Under the pieces are notes generated by a model, which searched no databases, had not been told where the DNA came from, and saw only the letters and a list, made by a program, of their open reading frames with translations. The translations under genes were made by a program, and so were the position numbers. Below are positions 26,922 through 35,858 of a stretch of 64,000 nt of DNA, one piece after another (the first letter of the stretch is position 1; every line of letters begins with the position of its first letter). The stretch is taken from the NCBI GenBank assembly GCA_021648845.1, contig JAKJHY010000017.1, positions 1 to 64,000 of the forward strand. The letters are read 5' to 3'. The DNA is from Mycobacterium sp. MBM. GTDB taxonomy: Bacteria > Actinomycetota > Actinomycetes > Mycobacteriales > Mycobacteriaceae.

Positions 26922-28292
26922 ATGGCTGCTGTGACTACTCGGCAGCCCAAACCCCTTGCCGCGTCGATGATCGCCGGGTGGGAGGCCGACGGTGTCACCG
27001 CGGTCATCGGTACCGTCGTGAATCCCGCCGGTCTGACCCAGGCGAAGACCGTACCGTTACGGCGGGTCGCGGCATTTGCCGAACCAGGCCTCGGCGCAAG
27101 TCCGGTATGGCACGTGTTCGCCATCGACCAGACCGGCATCGTCTTCGGTGAACAGACCGGCGTGATCGGCGACCAGCGGGTGCGCATCGATACCGACGCG
27201 CTTCGCATCATCGGTGACGGACTGGCCTGGGCGCCAGGGAATTTCTTCAGCCAGGACGGCACTGTGGACCCGTACTGCAGCCGCGGCACACTGCAGCGCG
27301 TGCAGGCTCGGCTGGCCGCCGCCGGTATCGGCGGCCTGATCGGCCACGAACTCGAGTTTGTCCTGGTCGCACCGGACGGCGCCGCGCTGCCCTCGGCGCT
27401 GTGGGCGCAGTACGGGCTGGTCGGCGTCATGGAGTTCGAAGCGTTCGTGCTGGAGGTGATCGAGACGGCGGCCCGCTGCGGGCTGCAGATCGAGCAGCTG
27501 CATCCCGAGTACGGGGTCAACCAGTTCGAGATGTCGCTGGCCCCGGCCGAACCGGTGGCGGCGGCCGACCAGGTGATCCTGGCCCGGATGCTGGTGTCAC
27601 GGGTGGCGCGCAGACATGGTCTGCGGGTCAGCCTTTCCCCGGTGCCCTTCGCCGGATCCGTCGGATCGGGCGCGCATCAACACGTCTCATTGACGCGGCG
27701 CGGTACCGCGCTGTTCTCCGGGGGCGCCGGCCCGCACGGTATGACCACGGACGGCGAATCGGCGATTGCCGGGCTGCTGTCCGGGCTTGCCCAGGCACAG
27801 GGCGTGCTGTGCGGTTCGATCCTGTCGGGCCTGCGCACTCAACCGGGTCACTGGTCTGGTGCACACGTGTGTTGGGGCACCGAAAACCGCGAAGCGGCCG
27901 TGCGCTTTCTGCTCGGTGGGCCGAGCAACCCCTACGGGGCGCACATCGAACTCAAGATCGTGGACCCGTCGGCCAATCCCTACCTGGCCTCGGCGGCCAT
28001 CCTCGGGCTGGCGCTGGACGGGATCACCCGCGGCCTCCCGCTGCCACCCGAGGTCGACGTGGACCCGGCGAGCCTGGGCGATACCGAGCGGGCCGAGGCC
28101 GGCGTGCGCACCCTGCCCAGCCGGCAGTCCGAGGTGCTCGACGCGCTGGCGGATTCTGCACTGATCCGCGAGATCCTCGGCGACGCCGTGGTCGATGCCA
28201 CCGTCGCGGTCCGCCGGTACGAGCAGTGCACCTTTGCCGATCTCACCGATGCCCAGCTCGCCGACACATTCCGGCTGGCCTGGAGTCTGTGA
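26922..28292 (+). CDS. glnA3: Glutamine synthetase-like enzyme (GlnA3/FluG type)
   Basis: 456 residues of the GS fold. The catalytic segments are GHELEFVL, YGVNQFEMSLAP, the GSGAHQHVSL nucleotide/glutamate loop, WGTENREAAVR, and IELKIVDPSANPYLASAAIL. In true GlnA the last motif has Arg (E-x-R); Lys is found here, as in FluG-type proteins. Streptomyces GlnA3 is a gamma-glutamylpolyamine synthetase, so the substrate may be an amine and not ammonia. An alternative GTG start at 26931 has CACAAT 7 nt upstream and would be leaderless. Its stop overlaps the ATG of an amidohydrolase (TGATG). Position corresponds to M. tuberculosis Rv1878. Confidence 0.88.
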   Translation: MAAVTTRQPKPLAASMIAGWEADGVTAVIGTVVNPAGLTQAKTVPLRRVAAFAEPGLGASPVWHVFAIDQTGIVFGEQTGVIGDQRVRIDTDALRIIGDGLAWAPGNFFSQDGTVDPYCSRGTLQRVQARLAAAGIGGLIGHELEFVLVAPDGAALPSALWAQYGLVGVMEFEAFVLEVIETAARCGLQIEQLHPEYGVNQFEMSLAPAEPVAAADQVILARMLVSRVARRHGLRVSLSPVPFAGSVGSGAHQHVSLTRRGTALFSGGAGPHGMTTDGESAIAGLLSGLAQAQGVLCGSILSGLRTQPGHWSGAHVCWGTENREAAVRFLLGGPSNPYGAHIELKIVDPSANPYLASAAILGLALDGITRGLPLPPEVDVDPASLGDTERAEAGVRTLPSRQSEVLDALADSALIREILGDAVVDATVAVRRYEQCTFADLTDAQLADTFRLAWSL

Positions 28293-29401
28293 TGGTCGAT
28301 GCGGTAGCCGAACACATCGCCGCGGTCGGCTTGATCGACCACCACGTGCACGGCTACTGGTTGCGCACCGGGTCGCGGCAGGCATTCGAGAACGGGCTCA
28401 ACGAGGCCAACACCGACCCCTTGGCCGCCTTCGATTCCGCGTTCGACACCCAACTCGGATTCGCGGTGCGCGCGCATTGCGCACCGCTGCTCGATCTCCC
28501 GGCGCACGCCGATGCCGAGACCTACTGGACGGCGCGCAGCATGGTGTCCGACGGCGAACTGGCGCAACGCTTTCTGCGTGCGGCCGGGGTCACCGACTGG
28601 CTGGTCGACACGGGGTTCGGCGACGGAGTCAGCGATCTGCCGACGATGGCCGGTACGGCCGAAGGCCGCGTCCACGAGGTCGTGCGATTGGAAGCCGTGG
28701 CCGAGCACGCTGCCGCCCAGCCGGGGGACTATGCCGAGGCCTTCGACGCCGAGCTCGCGCAGCGGTGCAGCACCGCCGTGGCCACCAAGTCCATCCTGGC
28801 CTATCGGGGTGGCCTGCGCGGAGATCTGTCCGAGCCCACCGATGGCCAGGTGCGGGAGGCGGCCCAGCGCTGGCGCGCGCAGGGTGGGCGGCGGCTGACC
28901 GACCGGGTGCTGCTGCGATTCGGGCTGCATCGTGCGCTGCGGCTGGGTAAACCACTGCAATTCCACATCGGCTTCGGCGACCGGGACTGCGATCTGGACG
29001 CGGCGAACCCGTTGCACTTGTTGAGCTTTCTGCGACAGGCCGGCGAGACCCCGGTGATGCTGCTGCACTGCTACCCGTACGAGCGGGAGGCCGGTTACCT
29101 GGCGCAGGCCTTCAACCACGTGTACGTCGACGGTGGTCTGGCGGTCAACTATCTCGGCGCCCGATCGGGGCCTTTCATCGCTCGACTGCTCGAGATGGCT
29201 CCCTTCCGGAAGATTCTGTACTCCTCGGATGGCTTCGGGCCTCCGGAGCTGCATTATTTGGGAGCTGCTCTGTGGCGCAAAGGAATTCACTCGGTGCTCG
29301 CCGGGTTTGTCGATGACGGACAGTGGAGTGCGGCCGATGCGGTGCGAGTGGTCGATCTGATCGCGCGCGAGAACGCGCGGCGTGTCTACGGATTGGAGTA
29401 G
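28292..29401 (+). CDS. Amidohydrolase (FluG N-terminal type)
   Basis: 369 residues of the metal-dependent amidohydrolase superfamily. The metal motif is LIDHHVHGYW at the N-terminus; further metal/active-site candidates are FHIGFGD, LLHCYPYEREAGYLA and YSSDGFGPPE (Asp). In fungal FluG and plant nodulin/GS proteins this domain is fused in front of a GS domain; here the two are separate genes with a one-base overlap, in reverse order. Together they may synthesise and cleave gamma-glutamyl amides. The corresponding M. tuberculosis gene is Rv1879. Confidence 0.85.
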   Translation: MVDAVAEHIAAVGLIDHHVHGYWLRTGSRQAFENGLNEANTDPLAAFDSAFDTQLGFAVRAHCAPLLDLPAHADAETYWTARSMVSDGELAQRFLRAAGVTDWLVDTGFGDGVSDLPTMAGTAEGRVHEVVRLEAVAEHAAAQPGDYAEAFDAELAQRCSTAVATKSILAYRGGLRGDLSEPTDGQVREAAQRWRAQGGRRLTDRVLLRFGLHRALRLGKPLQFHIGFGDRDCDLDAANPLHLLSFLRQAGETPVMLLHCYPYEREAGYLAQAFNHVYVDGGLAVNYLGARSGPFIARLLEMAPFRKILYSSDGFGPPELHYLGAALWRKGIHSVLAGFVDDGQWSAADAVRVVDLIARENARRVYGLE

Positions 29402-29405
29402 CCCC

Positions 29406-29843
29406 ATGCCGGCAACCACCGGCTTTGCGACAGCCCTCACCTTCGTGTGGTTGGGCATGGTGGTGGCGATCTCGTTCGTCGAGGCACCGCTGAAGTTCCG
29501 GGCACCCGGTGTGACGTTGCAGGTCGGGCTCGGGATCGGCCGGCTGGTCTTCCGCGCACTCAACACCGCCGAAGTGGTGTTGGGCGTCGCGGTCGCCATT
29601 GCCCTGCTGCTGGGCGATCCGCCGGGCCTGGCGGTCACCGCACTCGTCATCGCCGGTCTGGCCCTGATCGTGCAATTGGCGGGCGTGCGGCCACAGTTGA
29701 CCAAACGCTCCGATGCGGTGCTGGCCGCCGGCCCGGGCGGCGCGCCGCCGTCGCGGTCCCGGGCGCACTACGCCTATGTGGCGCTCGAGCTGGTCAAGGT
29801 GGTGTCACTGGTCGTCGCCGGGATCGTGCTGCTCGGCGGCTGA
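29406..29843 (+). CDS. Small four-helix membrane protein
   Basis: 145 residues with four hydrophobic segments (about 6-25, 47-65, 70-90 and 122-143). It begins MPATTGFATALTFVWLGMVVAISFVEAPLKFRAPGV. It starts 4 bp after the amidohydrolase stop, so it is the last gene of the glnA3 operon. No family with known activity is recognised. Its last 50 bp overlap the ccdA-like gene on the other strand. Confidence 0.75.
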   Translation: MPATTGFATALTFVWLGMVVAISFVEAPLKFRAPGVTLQVGLGIGRLVFRALNTAEVVLGVAVAIALLLGDPPGLAVTALVIAGLALIVQLAGVRPQLTKRSDAVLAAGPGGAPPSRSRAHYAYVALELVKVVSLVVAGIVLLGG

Positions 29844-30660
29844 TGTCGACCGCCGCCGCAATCGCCAGTACCGCCAGCAGAACGGCCAGCCACAGCCATC
29901 CACCGCTGGCGTGCACCCAGCCGGCCAGCAGGCTCTGTAGGCGTCCGGCGGCGCCGATCACCGGGTCCGCGGGGTCGCCGCCGGTGTGGAAGAGCCGAAT
30001 CTCGTAGCTGCCGTAATAGGCGACGTATGCGCCGACCCCGACCAGCAATGCTCCGCTGATCTTGTTGACATACGGCAGGATTCGGTGGATCCGCTCCAAC
30101 AGGGCGGAGCTGGCGAGGGCCGTGGAGACCGCCAGCGCCCCGACGATCACCGCGAAACCGCCCGCATACGCCAGGTATACCGGCACCCCCTCCTGCCAGG
30201 ACCGCGCTCGGGCCGCACCCGCGGTCAGCGCGAGGAACGGCCCGACGGTGCACGACAGGGAGGCCAACGCGAACCCCACTCCGTAGCCGAGCATGGATCC
30301 GACCCGGGCGGTGGGCGCCCATCTCGACCCCGGCCGCACCGGAAGGCTCAGCGCTTTCCCGGCCAGCAGCCAGCCGCCGACGAGCATCAGGGCCGCACCG
30401 ATCAGCACGGTGGCGAACGGCACGTACTGTTGCACCGTCGAGGCGACCGATACCGTCAACGTCCCGAACGCGGCGAACACCGCCACCACCCCGAGAGTCA
30501 TGGCCGCGGTGGCGATCACCGCGCGCACCACCGCTTGGGTGGTGCCGCCACCGGTCCGGATGACCAATCCGAGGTAGCCGGGCAACATGGCAAACCCGCA
30601 CGGATTGACCGCAGCAAGCAACCCGGCAGCGAACGCCACGCCGAGCAGATCGTCGCCCAT
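29794..30660 (-). CDS. ccdA: CcdA-family thiol:disulfide membrane transporter
   Basis: 288 residues with six core membrane segments plus a C-terminal one. The two redox cysteines are in AAVNPCGFAMLPGYLGL (helix 1) and LASLSCTVGPFLAL (helix 4), the CcdA/DsbD-beta signature. It carries reducing equivalents from cytoplasmic thioredoxin across the membrane. The ATG follows directly on the TAG of the thioredoxin-like gene, so the pair is an operon: CcdA would reduce the secreted thioredoxin-like protein for cytochrome c maturation or envelope disulfide control. Confidence 0.92.
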   Translation of the reverse strand: MGDDLLGVAFAAGLLAAVNPCGFAMLPGYLGLVIRTGGGTTQAVVRAVIATAAMTLGVVAVFAAFGTLTVSVASTVQQYVPFATVLIGAALMLVGGWLLAGKALSLPVRPGSRWAPTARVGSMLGYGVGFALASLSCTVGPFLALTAGAARARSWQEGVPVYLAYAGGFAVIVGALAVSTALASSALLERIHRILPYVNKISGALLVGVGAYVAYYGSYEIRLFHTGGDPADPVIGAAGRLQSLLAGWVHASGGWLWLAVLLAVLAIAAAVDISRRAARSRRRPVTPP

Positions 30661-31167
30661 CTAGGTGGTGAGCGCGCGGACCCGGTCCGTCAGATCCTGT
30701 TCCGACATCGCCGAGGTCGGATTGTTCACGAAGGTCGACGTCCCATCGGCGGTGACGAACAGGTAGGCCGGCTGCCATGGCACGCCGAACCTGGCCCACA
30801 GCGATCCGTCGGCGTCATTGAGGTTGGTGAAGCCCAGGTTGTAGCGCGCGGCGAAGGCCTGCATGGCGGCGACATCCGAGCGCGCCGCGATCCCCACGAA
30901 GGTGACCTCCGGGTTGGCCGCGGCCACCCTGCTCACGGTGGGCGCCTCCTGGTTGCAGAACGGACACCAGGGGGTCCAGAACCACAGCACGGCCGGTTTG
31001 CCCTCCAGGGCGGCGCCATCGAACGGGGCTCCGGACAGTGTGGTGGCGGTGAATTGCAGGCGGTCGTCGGCCACCGCGGCCGGGGCGCCCGCGAGGCCGA
31101 GCATCAGCCCGGCGGCGAACATTGCGGCCAACAGCGAGCGCCATCGTCGAACATGGGTGAACGGCAC
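30661..31167 (-). CDS. Secreted thioredoxin-like protein (DsbE/DsbF/MPT53 type)
   Basis: 168 residues. A signal peptide (RRWRSLLAAMFAAGLMLGLAGAPAAVA) is followed by a thioredoxin fold with the active site WTPWCPFCNQEAP. The cis-Pro loop is FGVPWQPAYLFV. CPFC and the overall pattern fit the secreted mycobacterial DsbE/DsbF proteins. The GTG at 31167 is chosen because GGAGG lies 5 nt upstream; an in-frame GTG ten codons earlier lacks one. Works with the adjacent CcdA in the envelope. Confidence 0.9.
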   Translation of the reverse strand: MPFTHVRRWRSLLAAMFAAGLMLGLAGAPAAVADDRLQFTATTLSGAPFDGAALEGKPAVLWFWTPWCPFCNQEAPTVSRVAAANPEVTFVGIAARSDVAAMQAFAARYNLGFTNLNDADGSLWARFGVPWQPAYLFVTADGTSTFVNNPTSAMSEQDLTDRVRALTT

Positions 31168-31225
31168 GGGGACCTCCGGTGGGATCGTTCTGGTCACCGG
31201 CGTGTCGCCGGGGGCTCAACGGGTA

Positions 31226-32590
31226 TCACGTACCCGGTGGCCGTCCGGTTCGAACGTCGGCCGGATCGGTACGGTGCGGGCACACCGGCGACATCGGCGA
31301 CACCGGGTGCATGGCGCGGGCGCGGATCCGCCCCCCGCGGTGCGGAATGAGAATGACTCCCTTGACCCGTGGCCGTTCCGGGGCCGCGCGGGTCGGTTCC
31401 AGGTCGACCCGGCGCAGCACCTCGCGCAGTACCACCGCCATCTCGACGAGTGCGAAATTCGCCCCGAGACACCGCCGATTGCCGCCCCCGAACGGCAACC
31501 AGGTGGTCGGGCCGAGGGTAGCGCCGAGCATCCGGGCCGGGTCGAATCGCTCCGGGTCGGTGTACTGCCCGCCGTCGTGATGTACCAGTCCGATTCCCGG
31601 TGCGACCATGACACCCGCGGGCAGCAGGTATCCGGCGACCTCGGTCGGCTCGGTGAGGATGCGCCCGACATCGAACACCACGGGCCGGATCCGCAGCACC
31701 TCCTTGCACACGGCGTCGAGGTAGTCGTCGGCGCCGGTGCGGGCGGCGCGCACCGCCTCCTGCAGGGCCGCCGGGTGTCGGGTCAGAAGCTCCAGAGCCC
31801 AGGCCAACGCGGTGGCCGTCGTATCGTGACCGGCGACCAACAGCGTCATCAACTGATCGCGCAGCTGGACATCGGTCATATCGCCGGCACGGATCATCAT
31901 CGCGAGCGCATCGGTGCGCCCCGCCAGCTGAGGGTCGGCGCGGCGTTCGGCGATCTCGGCGTAGAGCAGACGGTCGGCCGCGCGCAGGCGCTCACGGAAC
32001 GGGCGCCACGGTGCCAGCCGCTGCAGCCCGGGGGTGTTGATCGCCAGCGATTCCCAGGCGCCGACGCTGAGTAACTTGGGCATGACGGCGCGCAACTGGG
32101 CCAGCCGGCCGGCGTCGGTGGCGCCGATCACCGTCCGCAGGATCACCTCCAATGTGATCTCCGACATCCGCGGGGCCACCGCAAAGGTCCGCCCGACCGG
32201 CCAGCCGCTGATGTTGTCGGCGGCGATCTCGGCAATCAACCCGGTCTGGCGGGCCACCGCGTCGCGGTGAAAGGGCGCGAGCATGAGCCGGCGGCGGTCG
32301 CGATGCTCATCTCCGTCGACGACCAGTACCGAACTGGACCCGAGCAGGCCGGCCAGCATCGAGTTCGCCTCGCCGGCGTGAAAGACCGACGGGTCGCCAC
32401 CGAACACCGTCTTGATATCCGCGGGGCGGGCCAGATAGACGATCGTGCCCAGCGAGGCCACCCGCAGCGTGAAGACATCGCCGTACCGGCGGCGGCAAGC
32501 CGAGACGAACCGGGGCCAGAACTTCATCAGCAGGCCGGCCTGTACGCCCGGCGGTAGCGGCGGCCCGGGCGGTAGCGGGGTCTCGGTCAT
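31226..32590 (-). CDS. Cytochrome P450 (CYP135/CYP138-like)
   Basis: 454 residues. The oxygen-binding I-helix motif is AGHDTTATA, the ExxR motif is EVLR, and the haem loop is FGGGNRRCLGANFA. The N-terminal LPPGPPLPPGVQAGLLMKFWPRF and the region FHAGEANSMLAGLLGSSSVLVVDGDEH resemble CYP135/CYP137/CYP138 of M. tuberculosis. In that genome the gene after this block is CYP140, which has a different haem loop, so this is not a simple orthologue. Substrate unknown. Monocistronic or last in the operon after the NTF2-like gene, 36 bp upstream. Confidence 0.88.
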   Translation of the reverse strand: MTETPLPPGPPLPPGVQAGLLMKFWPRFVSACRRRYGDVFTLRVASLGTIVYLARPADIKTVFGGDPSVFHAGEANSMLAGLLGSSSVLVVDGDEHRDRRRLMLAPFHRDAVARQTGLIAEIAADNISGWPVGRTFAVAPRMSEITLEVILRTVIGATDAGRLAQLRAVMPKLLSVGAWESLAINTPGLQRLAPWRPFRERLRAADRLLYAEIAERRADPQLAGRTDALAMMIRAGDMTDVQLRDQLMTLLVAGHDTTATALAWALELLTRHPAALQEAVRAARTGADDYLDAVCKEVLRIRPVVFDVGRILTEPTEVAGYLLPAGVMVAPGIGLVHHDGGQYTDPERFDPARMLGATLGPTTWLPFGGGNRRCLGANFALVEMAVVLREVLRRVDLEPTRAAPERPRVKGVILIPHRGGRIRARAMHPVSPMSPVCPHRTDPADVRTGRPPGT

Positions 32591-32626
32591 CTTCCCGAGT
32601 GTATGGCGCGGACCGCGGTCCTCAGA

Positions 32627-33070
32627 TCAGATTTGGTCGGTCGCGTCGTAAACCCATGACATGTCTGCGGTGGCGAAATCGGCGAGCCAGTTCGGTGGCG
32701 CGAAGTTCGCCAGCGCCGCCATATCCCAGTAGTCCTTCCACAGCGTGATGCGGTCGGCGATCACCTCGTGCACGGTGACGAAGCGCAGCTGCGCGACCTC
32801 GCCGGTGGGCCACGTCCAGGTCTCGGAGTGCTCGTACATCACGTTCGGCCCGTCGGCGACCAGCAGGCCGTCGTGATTCTGATAGGCGGCCAGTGCTTCC
32901 AGCCCGATCTTGAGTCGCTTGACGATGTCCTCGGGGCCACGCGCCGCGGCGGTCGGGCCTACCGGCATATCGGCGTAGATGCAGTCCGGTGCCAGATAGG
33001 TTTGCACCTGATCCCAGTCGCGCGCCGACAGCGCCCGCCACATCCCCAGCACCGTGCCTTCAGCCGACAT
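32627..33070 (-). CDS. SnoaL/NTF2-like protein
   Basis: 147 residues of the cone-like NTF2 fold: GTVLGMWRALSARDWDQVQTYLAPDCIYADMPVG, then VMYEHSETWTW and ITLWKDYWDM. Such proteins are small cyclases, dehydratases or ligand-binding partners; a Trp/Tyr/Asp-lined pocket is evident but the activity cannot be named. The ATG at 33070 overlaps the end of the preceding amidohydrolase gene by 11 bp, so the two are translationally coupled. Confidence 0.78.
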   Translation of the reverse strand: MSAEGTVLGMWRALSARDWDQVQTYLAPDCIYADMPVGPTAAARGPEDIVKRLKIGLEALAAYQNHDGLLVADGPNVMYEHSETWTWPTGEVAQLRFVTVHEVIADRITLWKDYWDMAALANFAPPNWLADFATADMSWVYDATDQI

Positions 33071-34847
33071 GTGCCAAATCGCCTGTGCCGGTGGATAACG
33101 CGGGGGAGCGGTGCGCGGCCCGCAGGAAGCGGCCGGTGCGTTGGGTGCCGAGGATGTCGGTGGGTCGGCCGGTGCGATATACGACACGCCCACCCACCAG
33201 GACGGCGTCCACGGTCTCGTCGTTGCGGTTGACCATTCTGGACAACCCGCCGTAGAGGTCGACTGCCTCCTCGGTGTAGCTCTCCAGGGAGGAGTCCAGC
33301 CGCTCGGGATCCACGACGACGATATCGGCGCGGTCACCGATGCGCAGATGCCCGGCATCCAGGCGATACCAGTCGGCGAGTTCACCGGTGAGTCGGTGCA
33401 CCGCCTGCTCTACCGTCATGAACGGATTCCCGGCGTTTTCGGCGTCCCGAACGTGTTTGAGCAGCCGCAGGCCCATGTTGTAGAACGCCATGTTTCGCAG
33501 GTGTGCTCCGGCGTCGGAGAATCCGAGTTGGATCCCGGGCTCGCAGGCGAGCTTCTTGAGCACCTCCGGGCGGTGGTTGGAGATGGTGGTGCGCCAGCGC
33601 AGCGCGCGACCGTGCTCGCATACCAGATCCAGGAACGCGTCCACCGGATGCACGCCACGGTCCAAGCCCACCTGCCCGAACGACCGGCCGATCACGGTGG
33701 GGTCGGGGCAGTCTACGATCTCGGCATCGTGGAAGTCGCGCTGCCACACCCGAACGCCGAAGCGATTTTCGTAGTCTTTGCGGAACTGCCTGCGGTACAA
33801 CTCATCCCGCAGCAGATCGTTACGTTCCACCTCATCACGCAGGTGCAGTGCGGCCGCACCGGCGCCGAACTCCTCGAATACCACCAGATCGATACCGTCG
33901 GCGTAGACCTCGAAGGGGACCGGCAGATGTTGCCAGCGGAAGTTGCCGCCCAGCGCATTGATGGTTCTGGCCAGTGGTCCTAGCAGCCCGATCGCGTGCG
34001 GGTTGGCCTTGATGTCCGCCGCGGACAGCAGACTGGTCTTGAGTGGATTGCGCACAATTCCGAGCGACTGGGCCAGCTGCGACGCCAGGTTGAGCGGGTT
34101 CTGGATGTCCGGGCCGGACTGTAGGACCCGCCCGGTGCGGCGCAGTATGGACTTCAGCCGACGCAGTTCGCGCGGCCCGGCGTAGGTGGACGGTAGTGTT
34201 CGCGACCGACACACCTCACCGTCGATTTTGTCGAAAAGTAGTTGTTGCGAGGACATTCCGACGAAGCCCGCGTCGAGTGCCTCGGTGAGCATCGCTTCCA
34301 TACGGGCCTGCTCGCGCCGGGTGGGCCGGTGCCGGCTGCGGGTGGCGCGGTCCAGGCCCATCACCGCGGTGCGCATATCGGAGTGGCCGATGAACGCGGC
34401 CACGTTGGGGCCTAACGGCAGCGACTCCAACGCCTGGACATACTGCTCGGCGCTGGTCCAGGTCTTGTGGCGATTCACGGTGTCGATCACGAACTGGCGG
34501 GGTATGGCCTCGACCCGGCCGAACAGATCTCCGGCGTCGGTGGCGCCGGCGTGCACCGTCGACAACGAGCAGGAGCCGAGCAGCACGGTGGTGACACCGT
34601 GGCGCAGTGACTCCGGTAGCGACGGTAGGCCCAGCACCTCGATGTCGTAGTGGGTGTGGATGTCCAGCATGCCGGGCAGCACCCACTTGCCGGTGGCATC
34701 GATGATCTGCGGGCAGTCCGTCTCGTCCAGTGCTTCGGCGCGCAGGGCGGTGACCTGTCCGCCCCGGATACCGATATTGCGCACCGCCGACGGTGCGCCC
34801 GTGCCGTCGAACCACCGGCCGCCGCGGATGATTGTGTCGTAGGTCAC
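33060..34847 (-). CDS. N-acyl-D-amino-acid deacylase-like amidohydrolase
   Basis: 595 residues. The amidohydrolase family-3 pattern is present: IIRGGRWFDGTGAP at the N-terminus, the metal motif MLDIHTHYDIE near residue 63, GHSDMRTAVMG, and the C-terminal barrel closure LRIGDRADIVVVDPERL. D-aminoacylases and dihydropyrimidinase-like enzymes share these. The length of ~590 is longer than the ~480 of classical D-aminoacylase and fits the mycobacterial D-aminoacylase group. Coupled to the NTF2-like gene. Substrate not predictable. Confidence 0.85.
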   Translation of the reverse strand: MTYDTIIRGGRWFDGTGAPSAVRNIGIRGGQVTALRAEALDETDCPQIIDATGKWVLPGMLDIHTHYDIEVLGLPSLPESLRHGVTTVLLGSCSLSTVHAGATDAGDLFGRVEAIPRQFVIDTVNRHKTWTSAEQYVQALESLPLGPNVAAFIGHSDMRTAVMGLDRATRSRHRPTRREQARMEAMLTEALDAGFVGMSSQQLLFDKIDGEVCRSRTLPSTYAGPRELRRLKSILRRTGRVLQSGPDIQNPLNLASQLAQSLGIVRNPLKTSLLSAADIKANPHAIGLLGPLARTINALGGNFRWQHLPVPFEVYADGIDLVVFEEFGAGAAALHLRDEVERNDLLRDELYRRQFRKDYENRFGVRVWQRDFHDAEIVDCPDPTVIGRSFGQVGLDRGVHPVDAFLDLVCEHGRALRWRTTISNHRPEVLKKLACEPGIQLGFSDAGAHLRNMAFYNMGLRLLKHVRDAENAGNPFMTVEQAVHRLTGELADWYRLDAGHLRIGDRADIVVVDPERLDSSLESYTEEAVDLYGGLSRMVNRNDETVDAVLVGGRVVYRTGRPTDILGTQRTGRFLRAAHRSPALSTGTGDLAHVG

Positions 34848-34926
34848 CCAGACATCAGAGCAGTGCGATCGGGGGGTGTCAACGAAAATCGTGAACAGAT
34901 GTCAGAAGTTGTCTACTGGGCGGGCG

Positions 34927-34932
34927 CATAAT
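34927..34932 (+). promoter_or_regulatory. -10 element for leaderless start at 34940
   Basis: CATAAT lies 7 nt before GTG 34940, with no Shine-Dalgarno. The 34848-34939 gap separates two divergent genes and shows nothing else. Confidence 0.45.
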
Positions 34933-34939
34933 CGGGTCC

Positions 34940-35845
34940 GTGACTCCGTTGCAGCGCTATATCGCCGAAGAGATCGCAACAGACCATGCCGACGGTCTGC
35001 TGTCCCGGCGGGAGGCGATGCGTCGGCTCGCGTTGCTGGGCATGGGTACCGCCGCAGCGACCGCCCTGATCGCGGGCTGCGCGCCGAGTTCTCCGAGTTC
35101 CCCGGCGCCGGAGCCGTCCATACCTGCCCCGCCGGCGGACGCGCCCCCGGGTATGGACACCGCCGTACAAACCACCCCGATCACCTGGGCCGGCCCCGAC
35201 GGTGAGTTACAGGGCGCTTGGGCGCCGGCCACTGCACCCAAGGGTGCGATTCTGGTGATTCACGAGAACAAGGGTCTCAACGACTGGGTGCGCTCGGTCG
35301 CCGGCCGGTTCGCCGGCGTCGGGTACTCAAGCCTGGCCATCGACCTGCTGTCCGGCGAGGGCGGCACCGCCGCCTTCGCCGATCCCGCCGAGGCGACCGC
35401 TGCGCTGGGCAACCGCGCGCCCGAGCGCATGATCGCCGATCTGTCGTCGGGCATCGGTGAGGTCGCCGCCCGCACCCCCGGGGCGGCGGTGGCCGCAGTC
35501 GGCTTCTGCATGGGCGGCGGGCTGGTGTGGCGACTGCTGGCGGCGGGCAGCCCCGAACTGGCCGCGGCGTTCCCGTTCTACGGCCCGACCCCGGACAATC
35601 CCGACTTCGCCGGGTCCAAAAACGTCGCGGTGCTCGGCTTCTACGGGGAACTCGACCAGCGGGTCAATGCCACCGAACCCGTGGCCCGGGCCGCGCTGGA
35701 GCGGGCCGGGATGGTCCACGAACTGGTCACCGAGCCCGGCGCGAACCATGCCTTCTTCAACGACACCGGCGACCGCTATGACGCCGTTGCGGCCGCCGAT
35801 GCGTGGCGTCGCACGCTGGATTGGTTATCGGTACACCTCGGCTGA
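34940..35845 (+). CDS. Dienelactone hydrolase family protein, Tat/lipoprotein-type export
   Basis: 301 residues. The N-terminus has SRREAMRRLALLGMGTAAATALIAGC: a twin-Arg-like stretch, a hydrophobic core, and a lipobox LIAGC with Cys near residue 47, so it is probably an exported lipoprotein. After a Pro/Ser linker comes a dienelactone hydrolase domain with the cysteine nucleophile GFCMGGG near residue 191, Asp in YGELDQRV, and His in EPGANHAFFND. Unlike cytoplasmic DLH it would act at the cell surface. The 3' end shares a hairpin with the convergent SDR gene. Confidence 0.85.
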   Translation: MTPLQRYIAEEIATDHADGLLSRREAMRRLALLGMGTAAATALIAGCAPSSPSSPAPEPSIPAPPADAPPGMDTAVQTTPITWAGPDGELQGAWAPATAPKGAILVIHENKGLNDWVRSVAGRFAGVGYSSLAIDLLSGEGGTAAFADPAEATAALGNRAPERMIADLSSGIGEVAARTPGAAVAAVGFCMGGGLVWRLLAAGSPELAAAFPFYGPTPDNPDFAGSKNVAVLGFYGELDQRVNATEPVARAALERAGMVHELVTEPGANHAFFNDTGDRYDAVAAADAWRRTLDWLSVHLG

Positions 35846-35858
35846 CCCTGCTCAGCCG
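35839..35858. terminator. Hairpin containing both convergent stop codons
   Basis: CGGCTGA (35839-35845) and TCAGCCG (35852-35858), loop 6 nt. The two stop codons form the loop-proximal ends of the stem, as at 8642-8671. Confidence 0.5.

Noticed and set aside
27980..29704. 574-codon frame opposite glnA3 and the amidohydrolase
   Set aside because: Spans three genes antisense with no recognisable domain.
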